DNA from: Burhinus oedicnemus | Lineage: Eukaryota; Chordata; Aves; Charadriiformes; Burhinidae | Length of the DNA stretch: 64,000 nt | Direction: 5' to 3' | Assembly (NCBI GenBank): GCA_008921705.1 | Contig: VFFE01006013.1 | Coordinates: forward strand, 217,754 to 281,753 | In this document: positions 1-12,405 of the stretch, piece by piece | Position numbering within the stretch: position 1 is the stretch's first letter | Layout: the number at the start of each line of letters is the position of its first letter | Position numbers and translations under genes: made by a program | Notes under the pieces: generated by a model | The model's database searches: none | The model's input: only the letters and a program-made list of their open reading frames with translations | Told to the model about the DNA's origin: nothing

Positions 1-3000
1 TAGACCAAGGAAACTCTGATCGGGACCAGAGAAGAAAGCAAGTGTGATACCATGGGAGTGAGCAGACTAATTTTTGTTCCTGGGTAGAGGTGGTGTTTGG
101 TCGACTGTTACTGGTGTTAAACCAATGCTGTAAGGTCTGCTTTTCTATAATTCCGTCTGCTAAACTCTGTCCTGTGTTAGACCACGTATTCAGTTGTCAA
201 GTCTATATCTTCCCCCCCCGCACTCCCTCCTCCATTTGTCTTTGAACATGCCTTTGTTTTACTGGGTGTTCATTTTAAATTTTTTTGTGTTCACATACTG
301 GTAAAATTAACTAATGGATATTTCAGCTTGCTACTGAAGTCTACAAAACAGAGTGTCTTTATGGACATGTGAAACAGTTGCTCAGATTTTTTTAACAGCT
401 CTTCTAAAAAGGTGTTTATATGTGACTAAAACAACAAAACAAAAACTTCCTTCATCTACAGGTAGTTCCAATGAAGTACACTTCTACTGTTTAGAGTGTA
501 AACTTTATAGCAGTATATGAGCAAAAGAACATCTACAAGTGATACGGAGGAAAAAACAAAACCGACTAATCAGGTTTCAGTATTGAAATGTAGAGAAATG
601 CTAGCAGTTTACACATAGAGGAAAAAGTACTTTAGCCTCTTTATTGCTGACATCTTAGTTCTCAATTCAGGTAAGAATATTTTAATAGATAAGATCTCTA
701 AAGTCTTCTAAGATACTAGTTTACAAATCCAAGAAACTCAAGTGTAACATGACTTGTATTCTGATAGCTGTAGTTTAAATAAAGCAAAGCACTTAAATGT
801 GCTTACACTGATATGCCATGCAACTGAATTATGTGGGACTACTTAGATGTATGATATTGCTCTCATGCGTGCTGGATTGTGACCTAGAGGATGAAAAGTG
901 CTTTCATGTTTGCATCTCAGCTGTAACTTGAAGTATTTTCTGTATCTCTGCAGTTCATTTTAACTGCCATCTGTACTTTTGATCTGGAATTTGAACGGTA
1001 GTCTGTATTCTTGACCTTAGATCATAGCTATTTGGGCATGAAATTCTGTTGTATTTTTTACTTACTAATTACTCTAAAATGCAATAGCCACGAGAACTGT
1101 GTAAACTGTGCCTAAGCTCTTTGTTTTTGGAGATGAGTTTGAGGAATACTCCAGCTGTCCGCTAAGTTAAGTAAAATCCAATCTTTGGAAAGGTGTGCAG
1201 AATGTGGAGAAATGTGGGCAAATAAGTGGTTAGTATTAAATTGTAGGAACACTTCATGAAGAAAGAATCTGTTTCTATCAGTAAGTATTTACTGGTTCCT
1301 CCAATCAATTATAGTAAGTATTTGGATAGACCCTTCTTAAAAATCTAGTACTGTTTCCATCTGTAAAGAACCATTTTGGAGGCTGCAGAATGAGGCCCTG
1401 TAAGCTTAGGAAATACTGGCATTAGCACTGCTTATATTTTGGAGAACAGTTGAATTTGACAATGTCCTCATTCGGTGACAAGAACATTTAGAGCTGCAAT
1501 GAACTCAAGTTTGGACTCGGGAGAACACCTTACTGCCTTGTTCATCATGGGCAAATCTGTAAACTCTGCACTGATAGTGATAGAAGTAAACTTGGTAATC
1601 AGTGTGACCCTCAGAAGAACACCTGTCCTGAAAGTTATTGTCTGCATAAAAGGCTAAAACAATAGAGTTTTTCCCTTGGTTTCTTTTTTTCTATTTTTAT
1701 GTAGTCTTGGGGGAAGAATCTGCTTTATTGCAGCAGTCATCCTCTGTCCTTGTTCTTTTCATGACATAGGAATGCTGGGGATGTGAGGGCAAAATAGCTT
1801 TGTAAATAAAAGCTCTGTGTGTGTACAAATGAACAAACTCTGGCTTTTCCTAAGCTTTGAGGATTTGACTTTGAGGTCTTAATGTGCTTCTGTCATGGTT
1901 CTGATGTCATTTCCTTGCAAGCAAAGCCAGGTTACAGCTGTACGCCTCAGAACATTTCATATTTTATTCCCATGTGTAGTCAACAGATTTTAAGTGTCCT
2001 GTATGCAGCTTCTCCTGTATCCTCACCAGAATAGTGGTAATGTTGCTGAGAATAGAACCCCACAAATACTTTCATGTAAAGTGATGGGTCTGGGAAAATG
2101 CTTATGTATCTTACTTTGAATTATTTTGTAATATTGAGTACTTGGCTAAACAGGAAATTCTGGGGCCTTCATGCAAACGTTCTAATTGTTGGATACATGC
2201 ATACCGGTTGCGTTTTCTCCAAGTAGTTTATTTTTATTTTACTCCCAAGCTCTATCTGTATAAACTTTATTTTCACTTGGATTTTATTCTTCCATGTTGA
2301 TAAATAAATTACTCATAAGACAAATCTGAAATAGGTGGCTGATGCTTATTGTTGAACTTAGAAAAAACTGAAGTTTGGAAGCTTTAAATAATTATTTTTA
2401 AAAAAGAGCAGTGACCTTGGTGAGCAACTGGAGACACAAATTAATTTAATTTTTAATTAAAGAGAGAGTGTGATGATTCCATGTGTTCAATTTCTTTAAG
2501 GTATATAGGACTGTATTAACTTGGATTTTAACATGTTTGTGGTGAGGTTATCAGTGAAACAGTGTGACAGAAGAATGACGTGATTCAATAAGAATTAATA
2601 CACATTAGCCAGATGACAATACCAAATTACGTTAACTGTAAAAAAGTGACAGTTTCCTGAACTTCACCACCACGGATGAGAGAGTGAGTGTGAGTAATTT
2701 TTTTTTTTTTTTTCTTTATTTCAGGAATGGTTCAATTAGCACACTTGGTGTTCTGTTGTTTTTTAAATTCTTGTTATTCAAACCTCCCTTTGTTTTTGGA
2801 GTCTCAGCGAATAATCCCATTGGGACCTTTTTCCATGTAGCATCTTTTTCCTAGTTTATTTGAACACTTCAGCTAAAACACTGACAAAGACAAATTGGCA
2901 GTAGCTTGACTTCACTCCAGTGGCTGGAGTGACCTGAACGGTCCTAGTCATTCTAATAAGTCATTCTGGTCTGGAGGCTTTTAACCCAGTAACTTCACTT

Positions 3001-5679
3001 TCTTCTTTCGGGTAGTGGCAGGATGGGCTAGGATTCCAGTTCTGTCTTGATTTTTCTGAATAGGTTTAGGTTGATAAAAAAGCAAATGCTTTTTGTTTGT
3101 TTTGTTGTTAGGGTTTTTTTTTCCTTTCTGGAAAAGCAGTGGAATAGTGTGGTTCTTCCACTAGAGAAAACATTCCTCTATGAATCATCAACTTTCTTTT
3201 TTTGTGGCAGGTATTGTTTGATTGATAATACTAGCAGTGAATGAAGATGCTGGGGCTTCATGCTGTAAATGAGAGATCAAAAAAAAAGAAATTGAGAGAC
3301 AGGGGCAGGTGTTAGCTATTATTTGAAGCATTTGATATGTTCAGATCTGTTCCAATTCTTCAACTTTCAGTGCCTTGTACTCCAGTAAGAATTGCCAGTT
3401 AGGCCCACAATATCTAGGAGTGGGTTAATATTCTGTTGTGATGGTAGATGACAACGGCAAAGCACTCTTGGTATTACAAATACTCAAAAAAATTGTAATT
3501 CAGCTTTTATGACTTAGTATAACTCTGTTCTTCCGTGTTGTCTTTTTCTGTTTCCTTTTTGCCCATATTTTCTTTCTGGTGAAGCTATATTGCTGTGTAT
3601 GGTTCTGTTGGAATAGCTGCGTAGCACTGTATACTCTTTCTGACATGAGCAGTTTGGTTGGAATTCTTATTGTCACTTGTTCGCCTTGCTCTTTAAAAAA
3701 ATTTGACTCTTACTGCATCTCATTGATACGTAAAATGAAGCAAGCCCTTTCTTTCTCCCAACTTCTGTTTACATAGACTGCAGCTTCCTTGGATCTTCCA
3801 GTTCCTTTTTACAGTGCTAGTTTCAATGAAGCTTTGAATTTTGGCTGGAGTCTGCAGGAGTTTGTGTGCTGTTAACAAAGCAGTTGTCTAACCTCTGTGT
3901 CTGAAATAAGTGTCTCTTGTTTATCTTCCAACACTTTTAAGTAAGAAATCTTTGGAAAATGAAGTATAACCAGAAAGGTGCTGAACTAAACACCAGTATG
4001 GGCATGTTTTTTCTGTATTAATGCTTTCAAGCAAGGACCATGGCTTTTTCATTCTCATGCTGTTCAGACAGCAGCATATGAATTTATGCAGAGCTACCTC
4101 ATTGATTTTCATAGTACTTGTTAATGCCAGTTTGGTTGTCTACACAGTTTTTCATAGTGATTGGGCTGCTCATGCTTTGATACTGCTGCCTAGTGCTTTT
4201 TTTTTCCTTATGCTTTCCCACCTCTAATGTGTAGTACAAATATGTAGAAAGAAGTAAGAGTTCTGTCTGGCCCAAGAAATATTACCTTAATTGTGTTCTG
4301 GGGGTACCAGTCATGTTAGGATAGTAATGAGTGACTGTGGATGCAAGTTGTATCTCCTCTCAGAATCAATTTAGTGATTTTTGTGTGTGTGTGTGTTGCC
4401 AAGCAGTGGTCCCTGTGATTCTGGAAGGAAGTTATTTTCTTCAGTAACTGACCATAGAGCAAAATGAAAACAACTCCACAAAGGAATCTTGAAACTACAT
4501 CACCATCTTTCAAATTTCTGCAGGAACAATTTGTTAGAGAGATGAATTATCTTTTTCCATGTCCAGGGCTTTTTCTTTAAAAAATCAGATTACATACATC
4601 TCCTTTGGAGGGAGTTTGAACCTCAGCCAACATACATTCACATTGAGGATAGCGGCTCCCCATTTAACTTTGGAACAGGTTTAGTTATCTGCAGGAAAGG
4701 TAGGTAGAAGCAGAAAAAGATGTTTTAAGAAAAAGCTGAAACATGTTGTTGGAGGGAGGGTGTTAACTTAGAAACATTACCATCTGTGTTCCAGACAACT
4801 TTTGGAGGCTTTAGCAATCCGCTCTTAAATCCTACCTCCCTGCCATGTATGCATATGAAAAATAAATTGACATAGGAAAACAAGTGGGGTAAAATATTTT
4901 GCTTAGTATGGGGAGGCATTCAGAAAGGCTGTCAGCTCCTAGCAAGAGGAAAGGATTTTAAGCAAAAGAGAAGTTGTCTTAACAAACAACCAACAAAAAA
5001 AACCCCAACACACCACCACCACAAAAAAACCAAGCCTCTCCCCACCCCCACCCCCCCCAACAACCTAGCTCAGTGAAATGGCAGTGCCTGTGGACAAGCT
5101 ATCAAGAGGTCAGAGCTCGTAGTTGTTTGTATCAGAGGTGCAGTGATTTAGTGCTTTCTGCTGTGGTATGAAGTTGTAATTGTAATCACTGTTACGTATT
5201 AATTACAGGGAGAGAGGGAGGGTAAGTGGGAAGAGGTTGAAACAATTCATACTTTCCCTTGTGCACAGAGTCAGCTTGCTTACCTTTGGAGTCTTTCTGC
5301 CCTGTCTCTCACTTGTGTCCATGTGTAGACATTCTTGCCTGTCTGAAAAAGGCCTGTTTCTGACAGCTTGATATTTCTCTTTACTTTCTTTAATATTTCC
5401 ATCTGTCTACCTTTTTCTGTTCCCTTTGTCTGCCACGTGTCATAGCTCCTACATCTGTCCTAAAACAAAAAATTGTTAATGTTATTTCAAACTTTCTTAC
5501 CCCAATGGGTAGTTTCTTCTTATGGTATTCTATTTGCAATTGTCTTATTGAAATATAATGCAGACTAGAGTTGCATTTCCAAGAGGCAAATATTCTGGTG
5601 GGGAAGTTGTTAGTCCATGTTTATTAAAATAGCCCCATTTCTGTGTTTTGTTTCTTTTAGGTTTTTTCATAGACAGTTC
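1..5679 (+). other. PPM1A first intron, left part; no gene seen
   Basis: AT-rich sequence with no CpG-dense promoter and no exon I can recognise. Low-complexity tracts are a C run at 212-219, 16 T at 2698-2713, (GT)n at 4381-4397, and an A/C-rich stretch at 4981-5064. Assignment to the intron rests on the gene's known structure (a non-coding first exon far upstream) and on the acceptor at 11553. Short open frames here have no family features. Confidence 0.7.
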
Positions 5680-6171
5680 ACATTGAATACTGTGTTTTGG
5701 GCTCCTCACTACAAGAAAGACGTTGAGATTCTGGAGCGTGTCCGGTGAAGGGTCTAGAGAGCAAGTCTTATGAGGAGCAGCTGAGGGAATTGGGATTATT
5801 TACTCTGGAGAAGAGGAGGCTCAGAGGAGACCTTATCACTCCCTACAACTACCTGAAGGGAGGTTGTAGAGGGGCGGGAGTCGATCCCTTCTCCCAGGTG
5901 ACAAGTGATAGGACAAGAGGAATTGGCCTCAAGTTGTGCCAGGGGAGGTTTAGATTGGATATTAGGAGAAATTTCTTCACTGAAAGGGTTGTCAAGCATT
6001 GGAACAGGCTGCCCAGGGAAGTGGTGGACTCACCATCCCTGGAGGTATTTAAAAGATGGGTAGACGTGGTGCTGAGAGACATGGTTTAGTGGTGGTTTTG
6101 GCGGTGTTAGGTTTACGGTTGGACTCAATGATCTTAAATGTCCCTTCCAACCTAGGTGATTCTGTGATTCT
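5680..6171 (+). mobile_element. CR1 LINE 3' end, plus strand, in PPM1A intron 1
   Basis: The segment from 5745 to 6089 stays open and encodes the end of CR1 reverse transcriptase. Hallmarks are [33 protein letters not shown] and [16 protein letters not shown], then a stop. The 3' UTR follows, with GGACTCAATGATCTT and CCCTTCCAACC, and ends in the octamer-type tail GTGATTCTGTGATTCT. The element is truncated at its 5' side, as is usual for CR1. It lacks a block present in the 58.9-kb copy, including the GLEHLS-type residues, before [10 protein letters not shown]. Confidence 0.93.
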
Positions 6172-9100
6172 CCTAGTTGGCCATGTATTCCTGTGTCTGA
6201 AAGTACACATTCAGAAACAGCAACTGTAATTTTCAGTACTTTATTGATGTTTTTGAACCGTGAGTGCCAGAACTCAATCATAGAGCCTCCAATAGTTTTT
6301 AAATAGTTTCATTGGCAAGAAGCTTTTTCATGACTTCATTCAGCCCATGACTGTGGTGTAATGATGTCTCCTCATCTGCGTGTTCTGTTTTATTTTAGTT
6401 ATTCTTCCAGTTCCTGGAATGATCTCTGACATGTTTGTTAACATTAATTGTTTTGGGGTATCCAGTATGTACTGTCAGTTTTTCATTCAACAGGCACCAA
6501 CTTCTGAAAATGTTTCCACATTTGCATAATGCTGACTGTTTACTGCATCCAACCTGCTTAAGGCAGGGGGACAAGTACCACAGGTCAGATTGGAGCTGAA
6601 GTGATCAAATGCCATTTTCCTATTCAGTAGCAGTCTGTATAATTTGGTGACTTGCTCTGTGTCCTGTAGTTCAAGTAAAAGCTGTAATCTTTCTTTATGG
6701 TGCTCATTACAACACACAGGGCATAATGTCACTTGGGGAATTGTTCCAGGATATTGGAGTATGGGGACATTTCTCAGCTTAATTTGAACAAGTGCCTGTG
6801 ACTTCAGTGTGGTTCATATAAGCAGCTTATCCTAGTGGAATGAATGCAACTCAGACATTTAAAAAGGATTATTAAATTACATATTGTTAAAGTACCACTT
6901 TCAGATGGGGGTGGTTGGTTTTCTTGGACAAGACAATCAAGTCCTTGTCTGAATTCCTTGGAAAAATAAATTGTCTTTTTACAGGGGTACATGGAATTAC
7001 ATTAACTGTCCTTTGTGAACAATTTAAGACTTATCTTCATTTGAACCTTCAAGCAAATAAATAAGCAAATAGAAAAACAGTAAAATTTATTTTCATGTGT
7101 ATCACAAGGCGTTACAGTTGTGCTGTCTGGATAGCACAGTTTGAGGGACAAGTGAAGGGGCAAAGAGATTTCATGCATTCCACTGACATATCTGTGGTTG
7201 TCCGTGGTTGTCCATGGTCCGGTATACTAATTACCCTCCTTTTCTTTGCCACTCTGTTCTCCAGTTGCGTCCATTTTCAAGGAGTTTAGCTACTGACTCT
7301 TTGGCATGCTCCATTCATTATTTCAGTTTTGTTTCTAATGCTGCAGTCCTTTGAATTTTGGCACTCTTGTGTATCCAAGATCTTGTTACTTGTGTTGATT
7401 TGTCTAGGCCCTGTACAATAGTCTTGCTTTTCTGTCTGCAAACTGCAACTTGAGCTTTTCGTGCACTTGCTGTAAAGGCTGTCCTTCAGTTTGACCTCCA
7501 CAGAATCAGCATTTTGGAAGTCATGGTTTAGATGCATAGATGAGTCCCCTGCATATTCATTTTTATGCATAGGGATACATTTTCACTTCTAGATTTGTTC
7601 AGAAGCCTCTCTATTCTTTGGAGACAAAGCCAGGAACTTTGACTGCAGAAAGCTCTTCTCTTTTAGGAGGAACTAATGGAAGTCACTGATACAGAGATGG
7701 TAAACCAAGAATCATCTTAGGTTAAAACTGAAGTTTGCTTGACTAATTGTGGCAGTTGCAGTGCTAGATGATGTTTGAGTTACCATTTCTGAAGAAAATG
7801 TTGCACCTCTGATCTTTTTACAGGGCACTGCTGCTATAGTACAGTTCAGAGTTGCCCTTCTCTAAGAAAAAAAATGGTGGGTGGTGTACATTTGCCACTA
7901 AACTTCATGATTCAAGTGCATTTTCTCTTACTTTGGTGTTAATAGGAATAGGAAGAATGTCTGTGTCCTTTGGTATGTATGCGCATTGTTCAAGCGTCCT
8001 GAAAGTTTAGGCTTCCAGAATAGAGGGCTGGTTCTGTCTCTCATGAGACTGCAGTTTTCTAACATGATTGCAGAAATGTGTGGCTGGTTTAAGAAGGGCA
8101 AGGGGAAGGGTAGTAAAATTATCTGGAGAATAAGGATCATAAGATGAGGAATTCTGAGGACTAAAGAAATACAGGAGCGCTAAGTTAAACCATGTTCAGA
8201 ATCTGTTCTTTTATTGCACATCATGGATGCACATTGTTCTGGGTCTGACTTCTCTCTGTAGTGTTATTACCTAACGAAGTCATGCTGTAATTTGGGTGCT
8301 TGCCTTGCTATAGATTAATCTGATTTGCATACAGAGTTATATGCTTAACTAAAGGTGTCATTCCAACTTAATCAGTACAGTACACAAACCACCTCATGAG
8401 AGAATGAAGAATGTACTGGTGACTTAGGTAGACACTGATGTGTGAAAGGTTTTTCTGTAGATAAGGACTCGAAAACAGGTCTGAAAGATGTTTTTAGTAG
8501 GAAGGAGGCACAGCTTTCTGATGTCAGCCTTTTTGTGTGTGTGTTCCCCTTTTAAAACAAAGATTTTTATTTATTTTTTTTTTTATAACTAAGACTTTAA
8601 ATTCTTCAGGTTTTAGCCATGCATAAGGGTGTGATGGGAAAAGTAGTAGGTAGTCTCTGATTCACAAGAATTCACAGCTTGGTTATATTAAACTTAAATT
8701 TTTCTGAACAAGAATTGAAGTTCTGGAAAAACTAAAGGCTTGGCATATTCGTCCTATCCACAAGTAAACTATGCTTTCCTTTCAGATGCAGTGAGGATTT
8801 TGAAAACCTGGCCTACAGGTTTAGACTGGTGTTCTGGTGGAAGTATGATGAGCTAGAGTGTTGCAAGGAAGGCAACTGCAGTCTGTTACTGCATTTTTCA
8901 GAAGGTGACTACTTTATGCCATGGGATGTGAATAACTTCCTAAGTAGAAGTTCTGTGACCACATTGTGGTTATCCTTCTGTTTGTATTCACATCTACGGT
9001 GGATAGCTCACACCTGTGAGGAATCATGTGTCAACATCTCACCTACAAGACTTAATTTAGAATAGCAACAGCTTTCACTTTACCTTCTGGGGAGGGATAA

Positions 9101-11553
9101 GGCAATTTGATTTTAAATGGAGAGTGGATTTGTTAATTTTTGAAATGTGCTAGCAATTCTGTATGCGTTGCTAGAACTGGATACGACCTGTCTGTATGTG
9201 TGTTTAGTTGTAGTTTACACGACAAACTACTGGGAGGGACAAACAGCTTACAAAGCACAATTCTAATTGAATATTGCGTACCTAGTAATGTGAGAGATTA
9301 GAAGGAAAACTGCCTTTTTTAGTCCAAATTTGACAGTGCTTGTGGTCAGTTTAACTGTATCCTGTTCTTAATGCTTTTCTGTTCTGTTTTGAACACAGTA
9401 ATAGTGTCAAATACTTCACAAAAATGTGGTATTTGCCAGGGCAGTTTCTGCTTTTTGACCTTTAAATTAAGGTGAAGTAATTGGGTATCTGCTTCTCTTT
9501 TGTGATCTCTATGACAATAAGAAAGTGTTAAGCATTAGTTTAAACTCTGCTGCTATCATGGAATGAATAAAAAGTCTATTATTCCGCAAAATAATTCCCC
9601 ATTTGATTTATGACAGCATTCTAATTATTTTGATCTTCACTAGAGGTACATGTGAAGATAAAAATGTCTAAGTCGTATTTTTTTCCTAGCAACTGCAGCA
9701 ATGTGAATCTCATGCATGTGCTTAGGATACAAGACCAGTGTAAACTACATTTTGTTGACTAGTTACTGTTTGCCTGGGCATCAATATTTTGTGTTTGCTT
9801 GAGAAGAGACAGAACTTAAGAGCGGAGGTTGGAGTGAGAGGAAGCAGAGGTGTACTGCTGCTGACATCTCTGCCCATGCAGCTGAAGTATGTGCAGCTTT
9901 TGTTTTTGTTAACAAAGCATGTGAGCCAAGGAGCATATATCCAGTCCTTATGCCTCACATTTGAATCCCTGTTGTGTTAAGATCAAATATAAACATTTCT
10001 TTACTGTTTATTCTAACACATACAGATGTTTTAGAAGGGTTGATAGGAGCCGAAAGAGACAAAGTGAAAAGCTTGGTTGGATATATAGTATCACTTATAG
10101 ATGGGGCTGTATTGCAATAAAAGCATGTTATCAAAAAGTGATGTTATCACTTAGAAAACTGATGAAATTTGTTCCAAATACAAGTTAAAACCTTCTAAAA
10201 CCCCTAGTATACTAACTTTTCTGCTAGTACAGCTTCTTAGTTGGGGCTTCAGGTAAAATCTGTTTCAGAGGCTCTTCTCACAGTTGATTTTTTTGTCCAC
10301 TGTCTTCAAATAGAGAAGCTCATAGTCTTGTTCCATTACCTTGTATTGTGTAACAGTGATTTGCACACTCTTTGATGCTTCCCAGGGCAGAATTTGCAAG
10401 TATGTAAAACGTGTGACCTATTTTGTACAATTTTTTTAATAATGAATGCACAAATAAGCTGATGTGGATTAGAAGGGTGGGTTGGATGGTTAGCGTGTGA
10501 AAGCCATGAAGATAAACCAGTCAGTTTACACTGCCTGCAAATACAATTCTTATTCTCTTAAGCATGAATATTTACTGCATCACACCGCAGTGATGGGAGG
10601 TGGAGGAGGATAGGGTGTGCATTATATTGGTCTGGCTTGGGTAAGGAAGGATGAATTTACAATACTTGTGATTTTATTTCCAAACAGATTTCCTTAGACT
10701 TGTCAGGGACAGTTGTCTTTCAGTGAAGCATGAATACATTAACGTTTTAAGTAAATCTGCAGCACAGACATCTGAGAAGCTTGCTGCGTAGTTTAACTGA
10801 AAATCTAAGGATGAGCTTTCACAAGATGGCTGAGCCAAACTAACGGCTTGCTGCTGCCTAAAGGGACAGCTGCTCTGTTCGTTCTGAGTCCTGCTGCTAG
10901 TTATCCAGTGTTGCCTCTTCCTTTATGCAGACTCTCTGGGATCATCTTGATCATTCAGATGGCTTTACCTGTTTCAAAACAAAAAACCACCAACCAACCA
11001 AAACAAAAAACGACCAACTGAAAAAATCTGAACCACTTCCTCCCCCAAAAGAAAACCTAATCTGTTTGCTTTCATCTCCCCATCACCACTGGAAAAGTAG
11101 AGTGTGAGCAGGACTTTGTGGCCAGCAGGTAGGGATCTAGGGAATGCCACTGTCCTGGAAACGTTGAACTCTTTCATTGGCTCAGTAATCGCAGAGCACG
11201 TAGCTATTCAGATGTGTGCCAGTTAACAAGTCCTCTTTCAAACTAATTTTATACTTACTTATACTAGAGGCTGTTGTCCGAACTGTGAATGATAGTGTAA
11301 TATAAGTTCTTCAAGTAAAACATCTGAAAATACTTTTAAAAATGAGAAGTACGGTTCAGCTAGTACTGATGTCCTTGTTTAAATTAGATGAAATCAGTGC
11401 AAGTTTGACTTGAGAGAGACACGGAAAATTCAGCTTTATATCTGTATATTTTTGTCATCTTAACATTATTTAGGCTGTTATTTAATAGTTTCCAATAGGT
11501 TTAAACAAGTTATGTTTAAGAAATATCTTAATAATCCTTTTTTTTCTTTTTAG
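6172..11553 (+). other. PPM1A first intron, right part; no gene seen
   Basis: AT-rich unique sequence. A low-complexity A/C stretch lies at 10977-11035. The 3' end has a T-rich tract at 11538-11552 that serves the acceptor of the first coding exon. No exon-like segment or transposon end was recognised. Confidence 0.7.
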
Positions 11554-12405
11554 AACTGAAGGAACGTCAACATGGGAGCATTTTTAGACAAGCCAAAGAT
11601 GGAGAAGCATAATGCCCAGGGGCAAGGGAATGGGCTTCGTTATGGTCTGAGTAGTATGCAAGGCTGGCGAGTTGAAATGGAGGATGCACATACGGCTGTG
11701 ATTGGTTTGCCAAATGGACTTGATGGATGGTCGTTTTTTGCTGTATATGATGGGCACGCTGGATCACAGGTTGCCAAGTACTGCTGTGAGCATTTATTAG
11801 ATCACATCACGAGCAACCAGGATTTTAAAGGGCCAGATGGGCCACCATCTGTGGAAAGTGTAAAGAGTGGCATCAGAACAGGTTTTCTGCAAATTGATGA
11901 ACACATGAGAGTCATCTCTGAGAAGAAACACGGTGCAGACAGAAGTGGGTCAACAGCTGTGGGTGTCATGATTTCTCCCCAACATACATACTTCATCAAC
12001 TGTGGAGACTCGAGAGGTTTACTTTGTAGAAACAGGAAGGTTCACTTCTTCACACAGGATCACAAACCAAGTAATCCACTGGAGAAGGAACGTATACAGA
12101 ATGCAGGTGGCTCTGTAATGATTCAGCGTGTGAATGGCTCTCTTGCGGTTTCAAGGGCACTTGGGGACTTTGATTACAAATGCGTCCATGGGAAAGGTCC
12201 TACAGAACAGCTAGTCTCACCTGAGCCTGAAGTTTATGAAATTGAGAGATCAGAAGAAGATGATCAGTTCATCATACTGGCTTGCGATGGTATCTGGGAT
12301 GTTATGGGAAATGAAGAGCTGTGTGACTTTGTAAGATCCAGACTTGAAGTCACTGATGACCTTGAGAAAGTTTGCAATGAGATAGTTGACACCTGCTTGT
12401 ACAAG
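11554..12405 (+). CDS. PPM1A: PPM1A first coding exon (residues 1-278; CDS from 11572)
   Basis: A T-rich tract and TAG at 11551-11553 form the acceptor. The exon starts with 18 bases of 5' UTR containing an in-frame TGA, then ATG at 11572. It carries most of the catalytic domain, including the [21 protein letters not shown] and CDGIWD motifs, and ends after CLYK with a donor GTAGCC at 12406. The donor is only moderate because +4 and +5 do not fit the GTRAGT consensus. The frame stays open into the intron until a stop at 12478-12480, but those residues are not part of the family and are treated as intronic. Confidence 0.97.

Noticed and set aside
1..1500. PPM1A promoter or first exon at the left edge
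   Set aside because: The sequence is AT-rich with few CpGs and no promoter-like GC block, so it reads as intron.
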